Below, in pieces: positions 1 through 10,199 of a stretch of DNA of 24,044 bases (positions are counted from its first letter, which is position 1; each line of letters starts with the position of its first letter). The stretch is from Zygnema cylindricum (lineage: Eukaryota; Streptophyta; Zygnematophyceae; Zygnematales; Zygnemataceae). Under the pieces are notes generated by a model. That model did not search any database and was not told the origin of the DNA. It saw nothing but the letters and a program-made list of their open reading frames with translations. The stretch lies in assembly GCA_037447655.1 (NCBI GenBank), contig JBBHKE010002856.1, positions 1 through 24,044 of the forward strand. Reading direction: 5' to 3'. Position numbers and translations under genes: made by a program.

Positions 1-179
1 TGGTTTGATTATTTGTTTTCATTCCGCTTCCAGTGTCAACCTGTTTTGATTTCTTGTTTTGTCTTTTCTCAGATGCGCGAGGTTTTTTTTTTTTTTCCTA
101 TTCTATTTTAATCCTGTTTCTTTGAGTGGCGAATGAAACAATTATATGTCTCCATCCAAACTTATTATGGTATTATATG

Positions 180-430
180 GGGAGTGTCAAGGAGATGGGG
201 AGAGAGGGAGAGTGAGAGGGGGAGGTAGAGGAGGTGTGAGAGGGGGAGGGAGAGGCGTGAGAGGGAAGTGAGAGGGGTGGGGGGGGGAGGGGAGAGGGAG
301 GGTGAGAAAATAGATGGTGAGAGAGGGAAAGCATTCTCATTTTCTTGGGCCTTGATGGCCACCTGAGTGTAGAGAGAGAGAGAGTGAGAGAGAGGAGGGG
401 GAGGGGGGGGGTGGGAGCGAGATGCTAAGG
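180..430. repeat. AG-rich low-complexity tract
   Basis: The plus strand here is almost purely purine (GAGAGG, GGGAG and GAGAGA runs), interrupted near 335-370 by a short mixed sequence. It is simple-sequence DNA; open frames in it on the minus strand are Ser/Pro/Leu low complexity and are not taken as genes. No gene is seen in the rest of 1-600. Confidence 0.85.
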
Positions 431-439
431 GAAAAACCA

Positions 440-1160
440 CCCATAGCTGTTGTTATGAAATTGTCATCATCATCTTTTTTTTTATAAAAAACCTTACGAC
501 ATTGTTCATCATTTTAATGTTTCTTAAAGAGGATGACAACCTTCACAGACTTTTTTCAGTAATACTTATAAACTTATTTACAGGGCATTATGGAAAACGG
601 GGGTGAACGAAATAAAAATACAGAATAAATGTAAAAAATGTCAAATGAGATCAAGCAACCAAAACGGAGAACATAAAAACAAATTTCACAAAGAAGGGAC
701 AAGCTACACAGAATTAAACCTTTCAAGGATCAAAATTATATTGTCCAAACTTATACAATTACGCAGATTAAGGCTCATTCCTGTTTTTGAGGTTCTGTAG
801 TTCAAATACACTAGAACAAAAAAAATTGGTCATGAAATCCAAACATGGAAAATTGCTCAAAAACCCAAAACTTCACTCTCGTTACAACACAGGATTCTGG
901 AGACTAATGTTTCTACTTATTACTTTAGGTCACAACAGAACTTCAGTCTTTTGCACAACACAGCTCACAGTAATCAGACTGAAACAACCATCATTGTAAA
1001 TCCTAAACGAGAATCAATAATATTATTAGTACCATTTCATGATTGGCTGACCTGGACATATACTGTCAGTCAATGTTAATCAGTACTACATTTACGTCCA
1101 AAAATAAATAAAGCAAGAATAGATCCCTTGTCGCAATAAATGGTCTGTATCAATACCAGC
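440..1160. other. Intergenic, no gene recognised
   Basis: AT-rich sequence with only short, unrecognisable open frames (603-800 and 787-999 on the plus strand). No conserved motif, RNA gene or clear repeat was found. Confidence 0.6.
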
Positions 1161-1170
1161 CTTGAGAGTC

Positions 1171-1248
1171 GTGTTAAAGTTTTTTTCGCTACTTAAAACA
1201 TCTTTTCTTCAAAAAAGATGTTTTAAGTGGCGAAAAAAACTTTAACAC
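1171..1248. mobile_element. Fold-back relic of a miniature transposon (36-bp stem hairpin)
   Basis: Bases 1171-1206 and 1213-1248 are inverted copies with one mismatch in 36 and a 6-base loop (CTTCAA). Read from the right, the arm belongs to the subterminal sequence of the miniature elements at 7622-7841 and 8504-8708 (GTTTTTTTCGCCACTTAAA then ACATC). The outer right end continues to 1274 as a diverged terminal repeat, CACCGCTGGTC then TATTAGTGTTAA, next to TA. The matching outer left end is not recognisable. It is therefore a nearly complete inverted pair of subterminal arms whose central part has been lost. Confidence 0.75.
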
Positions 1249-1274
1249 TAATAGTGACCAGCGGTGTAATGAAT

Positions 1275-2660
1275 AGAATGACATAAAGGCACCCAATCAA
1301 ATTTTCCAGAATTAGGGTTCAAAATTTATATATATATTGCACCACCCATAATCAGTGAAAGCCTCAATCAGCCTATCACATCAATGATAGTTTATATACG
1401 GAATAAAACAAAATAAGTCCATTTTTATACACCAATAAACTGTGTCTAGTAGTAATGACTGTGTTTCTCAAGAAAATGTGTTCTTTTTGACCAGGAACTT
1501 TTTGTACCAAAATTGGAAAACTCAAAAATGCCGTATATCAACTGATTAAGAGCAAAATAAATAAATCAGACTATTAAGACACATTCAAAGTGAAAAGTCA
1601 CAAAAGCATATCACACAAAACCAAATAAAACAGAAACATTTTCTTTTCAAAATTCCTCTCCGTGACTCCGGAAAACAAAACTTAAAAATCACCGGTTGAC
1701 CGCAGAAAATTTCTGGTCACAATTTTAATCAACCCTTAAAAAAGGGACCAAAGAGACACCTATTAGTAAATACAATGGATATCTTAGCTGTCGCATACCA
1801 GCCAAAAATCGACATTATTTCCACAACTTGACTCTACCTTTTGCAATTGCATTAATTTCATCAACGAGCTCGTACCACTCTGACAGACTACATTTGAAAA
1901 TAAAAAAAAGGGCTAAAAAACCAGCCTCTGGATAGAAAGACAGTTGCCTCGTTGCCTTCATCACCATGTGATAACGAGGCTCGAGAAGAAGAAAGAAGGA
2001 AAAATTAGGGCAAATTTCCACACTCGCCTCCGTTTCCTTAAAAACTTGCCTCTCTTCATTCACTCTTAAAACCCGGAAGTTTCGGTTTCTTCCGTTTCAG
2101 TTTGTTCTTTCAGTTTCGGTTTCAGTTTCATTTCCAGTTTCCAGAGCCTTATTTCTTTCCCCGGTCTAACGGAAGTCATGTTATCTTCAATCTGTTGCCT
2201 AATTTTTCCGGTAGAGGCACCTGCTTCTGAATCTTGCAGGGATTCCCGTTTCAAAGAAAAGTTTCAAATCTACATGAGACCACATTTACATCGAGCAATC
2301 ACCCGTTTCAATATCATTTGTGAACAGAAGTCTATCTTTGTAGGAATATATGAACTCGGACGGCAAAATAATTGATTTACTATTATTCTTTACGGCTCTT
2401 CAGCCGGGCTAATGTTTGCATCTTTATGATACTCCACTCTGTTCCAAACACTTGAAATATATTCGGAACTTCAATTCCTAATGGAGAAAAGTGTATCGAA
2501 AGAAAGAGCTATTCGTTGTGGTACACAGGAGAACCGGTTTCTCTCCTACTTTCACCACTTCACTGCTGCTAAAAGTTACCTTCATTCCTCCTAACCGGCA
2601 AACCTCCTTCAAAAGCATACTAAAAACATCTTGAAAGGTGACTTCAACAGCCATGAACTA
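1275..2660. other. Intergenic and probable 3' flank of the VQ gene
   Basis: No convincing coding region. A degenerate tandem of GTTTC(A/G) hexamers lies at about 2078-2145. The last few hundred bases (2300-2667) should include the 3' UTR of the minus-strand VQ gene, but I see no clear canonical poly(A) signal there. Confidence 0.5.
2078..2145. repeat. Degenerate GTTTCRG hexamer repeat
   Basis: Repeated GTTTCGGTTTC / CAGTTTC units run through this stretch with some interruptions. It is simple sequence with no known role here. Confidence 0.6.
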
Positions 2661-2667
2661 CTCCACT

Positions 2668-3618
2668 CTACGGACTTGACATGTCGTCAGGTCCCCTATA
2701 AGGTTCAAACATGCGTTCCCCATAGAAACCGGATGGAGAAATTGGAGTCATATGTGTTCCTCCCATGGACATTTGCGGTCCAAGAGCAAACCCTGCTGCA
2801 AAGGCCGGAAACATGGGTCCAAATCCAGGATGAAGCATAGGGTGGTGGAGATGGGAGGGAGGGACAGACATCATCCCCGGTTGGGGAATTCCATCCGGTC
2901 GGCTTAAGGGACTCCCTCTTATATCTCTCGAACCCATGGCTTGTGTCATTGCCACCATCGCCATTTCTTTCATTGCTAAACTTCCCGGAGACTCTGGATA
3001 TCCCGCCCAAAAATAATCTCGAGGAGAGAGAAGCGGTAGGGGAGAAAGGAGAGGGGAGAAAAGAGGATACGGGGATCCAGGCATGCCAGCCATAGAAAAT
3101 TGTGGAATACCACCACCATTGTTTCCAGGACTCAAAGTATTTCCTGAAACTGAAGTTTCCGTGGAACTTTCTCGAGGTAAGGCACAGGATGGAGGGCTGT
3201 TTCGAGGAGGGACAGGCATGAATCCCTGAGCGGCTGTAGAAGGTATAGGCCTGATGGGAGGAGGGGCTAAATTTCGTAGTCTCTGATTGGTCTTAGGAGT
3301 CACAGCAGGAGGAGAACTATTATTAGCCAGTTGAGGAGAACTAGTAGTAGGTTGAGGGGGACTCTGGGGGGAGAGAGAAGGCGTAGGAGAAGAGTTAGGA
3401 GACATTCCTGAAGTGAGTTCCTGGACCAGCATTCTGAAATGAGCTGCATCTGTTTGGATTATTTGAGTTGGAGGTTCTTCCACTGGAGCCCTTGTCTCTC
3501 TCCCTTTCTTTTCTTTTTTCCCTATCTTCTTTGGAATCTGGCTAGAAGGTGGTCCTCCGCTTCGTTTCATCCCTCCCACTGAGCCTTTTGTCAGATTTTC
3601 AGAGCTGATGGCGGCCAT
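2668..3618 (-). CDS. VQ-motif-containing protein
   Basis: A 316-residue single-exon protein. Residues 61-70 read FRMLVQELTS, the plant VQ core FxxxVQxLT(G/S), preceded by IIQTDAAH as in many members. Residues 30-40 (KKIGKKEKKGR) look like a nuclear localisation signal. From residue 72 on the chain is disordered and rich in Ser-Pro/Thr-Pro pairs (about 18), including FSPLLSPLPLLSPR at 187-200. The tail is rich in Met, Gly, Pro and Phe. VQ proteins are plant nuclear cofactors whose VQ core binds WRKY transcription factors; several are MAP-kinase substrates phosphorylated at SP/TP sites, so both roles are inferred here. VQ genes are often intronless. The ATG at 3618 starts MAAISSEN and the stop is at 2668. 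Serine replaces the commonest glycine at the end of the core, a known variant. The family call is firm; the subfamily is not resolved. Confidence 0.9.
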   Translation of the reverse strand: MAAISSENLTKGSVGGMKRSGGPPSSQIPKKIGKKEKKGRETRAPVEEPPTQIIQTDAAHFRMLVQELTSGMSPNSSPTPSLSPQSPPQPTTSSPQLANNSSPPAVTPKTNQRLRNLAPPPIRPIPSTAAQGFMPVPPRNSPPSCALPRESSTETSVSGNTLSPGNNGGGIPQFSMAGMPGSPYPLFSPLLSPLPLLSPRDYFWAGYPESPGSLAMKEMAMVAMTQAMGSRDIRGSPLSRPDGIPQPGMMSVPPSHLHHPMLHPGFGPMFPAFAAGFALGPQMSMGGTHMTPISPSGFYGERMFEPYRGPDDMSSP

Positions 3619-3634
3619 CTGACAATACGAGGAC

Positions 3635-3700
3635 AGGTTGCGAGAGGGAGAGGGGGAGACAGAGACAGAGGGAGAGAGAGAATTCCGAGGTTTAAATATG
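3635..3700 (-). promoter_or_regulatory. Pyrimidine-rich leader and TATA-like box of the VQ gene
   Basis: On the minus strand, 3682-3640 is a CT-rich stretch typical of plant 5' UTRs, ending about 20 bases before the ATG at 3618. Just upstream, 3699-3692 reads ATATTTAA, a TATA-like box, which would place a start site near 3665. The assignment is positional and by composition only. Confidence 0.4.
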
Positions 3701-3719
3701 ATTACGTATCCAATTTTGT

Positions 3720-6045
3720 ATCAGATGTGAAAAAACGAATACGTGAACAGATCAAAACGCTTGTTCGTGGAAAACCTGCAGTTCATGAAAGAGAGATAAT
3801 TAGATTATTTTCAGAAACGAAACACATCTCGGTCTCCATCTAATCATCCTCTTCCCCTTTCATAATGACAAGCAACAATCTTATTCAAAAACAAAATTTT
3901 GTTTTACAGTATTTAAACTCAACTATTGAAATTGAGACATTAACACTGTTGCACACCATGTGTTGTCTTAAAAAACACTCTCATCCACGGACACCAGTAA
4001 AGAAAAAACGTAAAAATACATATTATTAAGGCATAAGCTTAAACCTATCGTAAAATATGAAGTATAACAATAACATATTTCACTGTAAGAGATAGTTGCT
4101 ATTACCCCTCCTTGCTATTACTATATAAACTGAATGGTTTATGGTATTGATACATATCGGAACCTCTTGTCGAGCTGAAATATGGATTATTTGTTCATTT
4201 ACAAAAAAATGACAAAGTATCCTCATGATTTCGGCTAGGCATTGACATAAGAGGTTAGACGCAAACACAAAACCCTAAACAGTTTATACTTAGTCAACCA
4301 TAGTTAAGACCATGACTATAGAGACTTAAGAGCCTTATCATAGACTAAAGGCTTTTATTTATTTGGTCTCAAAGATTGTCGTTACTATAAGAACACAATT
4401 TTCAAGAATGAAAACAAGAAAGTAAAATTACAGGCTCTGTAATGACAGAAAACAAACAAGGAGATAAAAGCGTTTCCTCGGAACTTTTGGTGCGAGGGAA
4501 CGTATTCGACAACAAGTGAGCATATTCAGTTAAAAAAAAATTTGACAGCGGTTGAAATGACCAATTGAAATTTATTAGTCAGAGGGTGAGGATAAAAAGA
4601 GTGCTTATTTGCCACTACTGCAATAAACTTCAAGGAGCTCTGGAAACGAAAGAAGATCACTCAAAAAAAACTCAAATGAAAAAAAGTCAGCCAGATCCAA
4701 AAAACAGAACTGAATCTTAGTCCTTTTCACAGAAGTGAAATGCAGAGTTATTACGGAATATTTGTAAAAGCTAACATGTGAACAATTTTTTAAAGGCACT
4801 GTTACCTATTACCATACAGCTTCAGCAAAGTACAAAATGTTATTTTGACAACATTGTAGAGCAGCATTGTGCAAAATTGACAAATTAAAGACGGGAAAAA
4901 GCTTACTTAGAATACTTGAAGTAATAAACATCAAGATTCTACTGAAATGGAAAAAACAATCTGGTCCCAAGCATAATTCACAAAAGTAAGAGGACAAGCT
5001 TCTTGGAAAAAACTACATGAGTGATTCGAATCCTGGAAAAGAAGAGAAGGTTAGCTATTAAAACTACTGTAGCTCCGTGAGGTAACGCTGCAGTTCAAGT
5101 CAAGTCGCTAATTCATTGAGTCTGCTGCAAATCTGCTACGCGTCTGTCAGCCAGGAGCCATTAGACTTTCTCATCGAGTCATCAGCAGCTCCCTCCGTCT
5201 GACGCTTGGTCAAAAAGGGGACCCAGGTTCCAGTTTCCACTTCGTAAGATCTTAGCCGTTGCTGCAGAGGGAAGTAATCCAGGACGTCAAAAATGCTGTG
5301 AATTATGTGCACCCCATCATTCCCGGATGTGTTTGAAAATTACATGTTTTTTATGGAAAAACGGCGACGGACACAGTAAAAGGAAAAACAAAAAAAAGTG
5401 GGAGGCGTATTTTTCTGGGCAGCACAAATGTTCGTCAGGCATGACTTGGCCCAATGATGTGGGCGAATGGCAGTTCTGTAGCAGGTCAGGTCAGAAAAAT
5501 ATATTTTTGCTGGTCAAATTCCCCGCCCAAATCGGATCGTTTGGTCAAATCTGCCACAACGATGCTGACAGCAATAGCCAGCCCAACAAAGATACGGATA
5601 TGAGTACGGATTTTGAGATGTTTGCTGCAATAAAGGACATATATAGTACAAATAAAATATGTCGTTCAGGGAAAACTCAATGCGACAAAAAGAGAGTCAA
5701 TTCAGGATTAAAGGACAAGCTATGAAATAAAATCGTGGCAGTCCACTTCTCCGATTGTTACTTTTGGAGGTATACGATCCATAAAACTAATCGAGGCCGT
5801 CCGATTTTCTGAAATGATGCATCGAAATATTGAGACGCAAGAACCTGCAAATGACGAAGACTTTCTACAAATCTTCTAAAGCCACGCGAGAGCCACGTGG
5901 AAGAGGACCTGATGACCAGAGTACGGATATCTGTACACTCTGACTTCCCCTACCATGCAATACTCAGCACCGACATTATGTGGCCGTCATATTTGGCCTT
6001 TCAAGTCTTTAAGAGAATCTTCGTCAATTTAAGGAGCACAGTACG
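3720..6045. other. Intergenic, upstream of the VQ gene
   Basis: AT-rich, with no recognisable coding exon, RNA gene or mobile element. The longest open frame (5327-5725, plus, 132 codons) has no recognised motif or typical codon pattern. Upstream regulatory DNA of the VQ gene would lie in its left part. Confidence 0.5.
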
Positions 6046-6063
6046 GTAAAGTACAGTACAGTA

Positions 6064-6645
6064 CACCATCGATCGTATTTAGCGTGTATAAATTATTAGT
6101 GTGTAGAATAATTTAGTGTCATGTACACTAGTTTTGACTTAGAAAAATTTCGAGAAAAAGTTATACACTAATTTTTCAACGAACGCCAATTATGGGTACA
6201 GCTGATTTGTCGGGAGGATGTTCACAGTAATATAGGTAGAAATACAAATTCTGACAATTCGTACACTGTCGCATACTTTCACTCTAATTAATTCTTAACT
6301 CTAATTTCGATTTTCTAGGGTGCAGGCAATACGCGACAAATAAATGTACACTAAAACAGGTACAAGTATGACATATTTTAATTCACAGGGCAGTTTTTCG
6401 TGTGATATCAAATATTTTATTAAAGTATCCGTACTTGTATATTTAAAAGTACAGTTTTACACGCACCGACACGTTCCGTACTCCACACTAATAGAAAAAT
6501 ACATAAATTAAAATGGTGTACACTAATTGTTTTTCTCGTAATAAGCGTACAGGAAAAATAGTATCGTTTACCCTATTTTGGGTAAGACCCTCAAAATTTA
6601 GGGGCGCCGAATTAGTGTTCAACACGCTAAATACGATCGACTGTG
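6064..6645. mobile_element. 582-bp TIR element, TA-flanked (non-autonomous)
   Basis: The left end CACCATCGATCGTATTTAGC (continuing GTG) and the right end, read inverted as CACAGTCGATCGTATTTAGC (continuing GTG), match except for two bases and are each flanked by TA (6062-6063 and 6646-6647). The interior has no coding capacity and repeats GTACACTAAT-like words. The ends are a diverged version of the terminal repeats of the 9.7-kb element at 9283. Both sides carry AAAGTACAGTACAGTA motifs. Confidence 0.8.
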
Positions 6646-6719
6646 TACTGTAAAGTACAGTACAGTATAGTAATTTAAATTACATCATAGTACAATAAAG
6701 TGAAGTAAAGTACAGTACA

Positions 6720-6925
6720 GTATCGCTACTTTTTTTCGCCTCTTCAAATTTTATTTACTCTATGCACATCTGACAGATTGTTAATCCGACGGTTACAACC
6801 GAAAGGTAAGAACCTATCACCTTTTCCGATTGTCGGTCTCCAATAGAAATCGGACGTGAGCGCAGGGAGAAATTATTTTTTTAGTGACGAAAAAACCATC
6901 AACACTGATAGCCGATACACTGTGT
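6720..6925. mobile_element. Degraded miniature TIR element
   Basis: The interior shares blocks with 7622-7841: a TTTTTTTCGCC segment near the left end, GATTGTTAATCCGACGGTTAC, GAAAGGTAAGAA, and at the right GTGACGAAAAAACCATCAAC followed by a diverged end and TA at 6925-6926. The left terminal repeat is truncated, so the left boundary is approximate. Confidence 0.6.
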
Positions 6926-6932
6926 AACTGTA

Positions 6933-6962
6933 CTCCGTGGATCGTTTTTAGCGTTAATCATA
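6933..6962. mobile_element. Single terminal repeat of a related element
   Basis: After TA at 6931-6932 the sequence CTCCGTGGATCGTTTTTAGC (then GTTAATC) matches the terminal-repeat family of this cluster. I found no matching right end before 7403, so the element is truncated or was interrupted by the elements inserted to its right. Confidence 0.45.
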
Positions 6963-7402
6963 CTAATTTTGTGCCTTTCTAACCGCAAAACAGCCCCCAT
7001 TCGGACTCAAATTCGATTCATTAATTGATTTTAGTCAAAAAATAAACTCCAAGTCAGCGATGTTTATGGGTTTGAACTCGTGTCAGCAAAGGAGCCAAAA
7101 AAATGAGCAATGTGGAAACCAATAGGAAAAAAAAGAAACGTAAAAAAATGGAAAAATAATCGAGGATACAAATAGGTAAAAAAAAAAAAAAACATTTAAG
7201 ATCACAGGAGTCAAGAAAAAAATACAAAAACGACGAATCCGTACTCTTAGCCGGCCTAATAAGTAACTACAGCCAATTGAACCATTCCTTGATTCGTTAC
7301 AGTACTTATTTGTCGTCTTTTGCCGCAGCAATATTATGTTATAATTGAACCATTGACCCCGGCTAGATCGCTATTGTTTTCAAATCGGAGGGGTGGACAC
7401 TA

Positions 7403-7619
7403 CACCGCCAATCGTTATTAGCGTTGTGTACGCTAATTCCGTCCCGCTTTTTTTATTTATTATTCTCAAATAGAATTATCCACACTATTTAAAAAAAACC
7501 CTAATTCCTAATTAGAATGGACGATTTCTTCGAAAATTTCCAAATTCCCAATTAGCGTAAACCACGCTAATTATTCGTATACGCTAAAAAAACTTACACG
7601 CTAATAACGATTGGCGGTG
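7403..7619. mobile_element. 217-bp miniature inverted-repeat element (MITE)
   Basis: The left end CACCGCCAATCGTTATTAGC(GT) is repeated inverted at 7598-7619 without mismatch over about 22 bases, and TA flanks both ends (7401-7402, 7620-7621). There is no coding capacity. The terminal sequence belongs to the same family as the 9.7-kb element. Its right TA is directly followed by the next element. Confidence 0.88.
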
Positions 7620-7621
7620 TA

Positions 7622-7841
7622 CCACCGTGAATCGTTATTAGTGTTAATGTTTTTTTCGTCTCTTTAAACATCCTTTGCCCTTACACACATGTCGGATTGT
7701 GGATCTGACGGTTACGATTGAAAGGTAGCATTCTCAGCTTCCGATTGGCGGTTTTAAATTGAAAATTGGACAATTGTGTACGGAGAAAAGATGTTTTCAG
7801 TGGCGAAAATATTATTAACGCTAATTACGATTCACGGTGGT
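7622..7841. mobile_element. MITE adjoining the previous one, long imperfect TIRs
   Basis: The left end CCACCGTGAATCGTTATTAG (then TGTTAAT) is mirrored at the right end with few changes. The similarity continues inward (GTTTTTTTCG... facing GTGGCGAAAATATTATTAA). The interior has GTCGGATTGTGGATCTGACG and its partial inverse. It shares the TA at 7620-7621 with the element on its left. It is non-coding. Confidence 0.82.
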
Positions 7842-7843
7842 TA

Positions 7844-8503
7844 ATGTAATAAACTAATAATACAAATTGTATTTTTTCTTCCTTTTTTTCCGTATCGCAG
7901 ATTCAAACAACTCCAGCCACGTGTTTCAAAACTGAGTTAGAGCTGATCACTCTAATAACAACGACCAATGCGTGTTACGGTTATCGAACCCTAAATATGA
8001 CGGCCGCCCACATTGTGTACGGAAACGTCCAGTGTTCTGGATGTCAGAATTCCTCGAATACGTATTGTGCAAATAACCAGATATGACCTACGTGGATAAA
8101 GGTCGTCCACAAAGTGGATCCATCGCTTTTGTCGTAACTGCCTTTCAGATCATCCGGTTGCCTGTCAGGTACGTTTTTGTTGGTCCCTCAGTGTAGACAA
8201 TATCTTCTACCTTCACGTGATTGGACACTCGCAGAAACGTAGTCAGGGGTTCTCCACGAGGAGGAGAGAGTCCGCAGTCCGCACACGCACCATTGTACGA
8301 ACAGTACGTCAGTGTGACGTGACGAAGGATAAAGAACGGACGGTTACATTCACTTCTAACTTTTTAGAGTGACTCAAAATAGTTGGAAAGTGCGATCTCA
8401 TGGAAACCCGCCCTAGGTCGGTGGGGAGGTATTTGAAGGACGCACGATTTAATTCTGCAAACGGGGTTTGTTTGACGTACTGAAAGTACAGTACAGTACT
8501 GTA
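7844..8503. other. No gene recognised
   Basis: Mixed sequence between two miniature elements, with only short chance open frames. An AAAGTACAGTACAGTA motif at about 8485-8500 directly precedes the next element. Confidence 0.55.
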
Positions 8504-8708
8504 CACCACGAATCGTTATTAGCGTCAAGGTTTTTTTCGCCACTAAAACATTTTTTCTCCGTACACACCTGTCGGATTGTCCCAATTGGAAGCTGAGAAT
8601 GTTACCTTTCATTCGAAACCGTCAGATCCACGATCCGACAATTGTGTACGGAGAAAAGATGTTTTAAGTGGTGAAAAAAACCTTGACGCTAATAACGATT
8701 CGCGGTTG
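8504..8708. mobile_element. 205-bp MITE with about 75-bp imperfect TIRs
   Basis: The left end CACCACGAATCGTTATTAGC continues GTCAAGGTTTTTTTCGCCAC and ACATTTTTTCTCCGTACAC. The right half repeats this inverted almost base for base, so most of the element is a fold-back structure around a short centre (about 8580-8630). TA flanks it at 8502-8503 and 8709-8710. Open frames crossing it are by-products of the inverted repeat. Confidence 0.88.
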
Positions 8709-8710
8709 TA

Positions 8711-9280
8711 CTGTACTCAGTTTAAGAATTGGACGGGCGCCGAAGTCGTCCCGAAAAAAGTCCGCTTAGGTAAATGGCGACGCGCTTAAAAGTCCGTCGG
8801 TGAAATGCGACGCACGGCGCGGAATCCGTCGGCTGGCCGTACAGTTTTTGAAACAGTCGGGCAAATTACAAACATAATATAGTACGTACAATCAGATTTT
8901 CAAAACCACGAACTAACCGATCGCACCGACCGCACACTGGTACACGAGCGAAATGACACAAACATCGTTCGATCAAGCAAACCAATTAGATCCACCGTCC
9001 ATTCCTGTAAGCGACCTCCACCGTCCATTAAAGGAAAGGTATAGTGATGTTGTTTCAAAAAAATGGCATTCACACGTGGAGGTCATATTTCTTTGGATAT
9101 GCCATTAACAAACCATCTGCCTCGCCTTCGGATACTCTTTTTTTGAGAGCATTTGTCTACTCTAATTCCCCGTCAATTGTAAAAAACTAAAAATCCCAGG
9201 AACACAACTTTTCAAACAGAATCAAAGGCGACAACGTGCAATTGAAAAGTATGCAAGTATGATTCTTTGGTACGCCCTGC
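8711..9280. other. No gene recognised
   Basis: Short flank between the miniature element and the 9.7-kb transposon. It has several CGACGCG-like words but no open frame, RNA gene or repeat that I can support. Confidence 0.5.
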
Positions 9281-9282
9281 TA

Positions 9283-9307
9283 CACCGCGCATCGCTATTA
9301 GTGTCAA
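9283..9307 (+). repeat. Left terminal inverted repeat of the 9.7-kb element
   Basis: It starts CACCGCGCATCGCTATTAG right after TA (9281-9282) and matches the inverse of 18958-18982 at 24 of 25 positions. Confidence 0.88.
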
Positions 9308-9962
9308 CAACTCTAATTTGGGTTCTTAAAATTTTGATTTTTTTCCAAAAATAGTATATGTGGATTTTTTTTTCCTTTAATTGAGGTTCCCTACAAAATA
9401 GCGTCAAGACCGAAAGTAAAACTTTATATAATTAGTGTGGTGTACGGATGATGTTAGACCGTACATATATGTACCTTTTTACTTGAAATTATAAAAAATA
9501 AATTATAAATTATACCCGCATGCATATGAACGTGCGCTGAAAAAATGGGTTCAATCTCGTCGCCAAAAACCTCGTTCGCACACAATCTCCTATAATCGCC
9601 TGTTCTGCAGTGTGAACGTCAAATATGTTCGCATGTGGGAAGTCATGATTTTACAGTTAAAGAAGTGAACTGTTTTTTTTACACGTCCACCTAAACCGTC
9701 TTGAAACTGCGTACTCTTACTTCATGTGAACTTTTCCTGTTCAGTTTGTATAAACAGTATAACGTGTATTTTGTCCAATTAGCGTCAATATGTACTCTAT
9801 TTCGGTGCAACGAATGAATATATCGTAAATGTTTATTCTAATATGTTGTTTATATGTCATTTCACTCCCAATTAGAATTAATGTATACGTTAATAAGGGG
9901 TTGAAGTGACAATGGACCACAAATTACAGTGAATGAATTAAAATAAATAGAATAAAAATACA

Positions 9963-10006
9963 GCATTTGGCGTTGATGATATCTGGAACGAGTTAACGCC
10001 AAATGC
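9963..10006. repeat. 12-bp perfect inverted repeat (hairpin)
   Basis: GCATTTGGCGTT at 9963-9974 is repeated inverted as AACGCCAAATGC at 9995-10006 with a 20-base spacer. It lies about 680 bp inside the left end of the large transposon. Its role is unknown. Confidence 0.8.
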
Positions 10007-10199
10007 GGACAATCCACAAAAAAATGGATCCCTCATTCAGCGAATCTTGTCCATCCATTTATTTTTTGTTTTTTTAGGGATCTGACGCTGCGCCGTCATT
10101 TTGGCAAACGGACAGATGTCATTCGTTTCATGAAGAAGCAAGCGAAAATTCCGTCGCCACCTTCATTTCATTTCCATGGATTCGAGGTCGCATGTGGCG

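Noticed and set aside
5020-5036. GATTCGAATCC word resembling a tRNA T-loop
   Set aside because: No acceptor, D or anticodon arm can be built around it.
5208-5548. Three TTGACC (W-box-like) words upstream of the VQ gene (5208, 5512, 5543)
   Set aside because: They lie 1.6-1.9 kb from the start codon, and six-base words at this density can occur by chance.
5327-5725. 132-codon plus-strand open frame
   Set aside because: No recognisable motif, no flanking gene structure and ordinary length for chance; not supported as a gene.
8577-8789. Short open frames across the miniature element
   Set aside because: They arise from the inverted repeat (the same peptide-like words appear on both strands) and are not genes.
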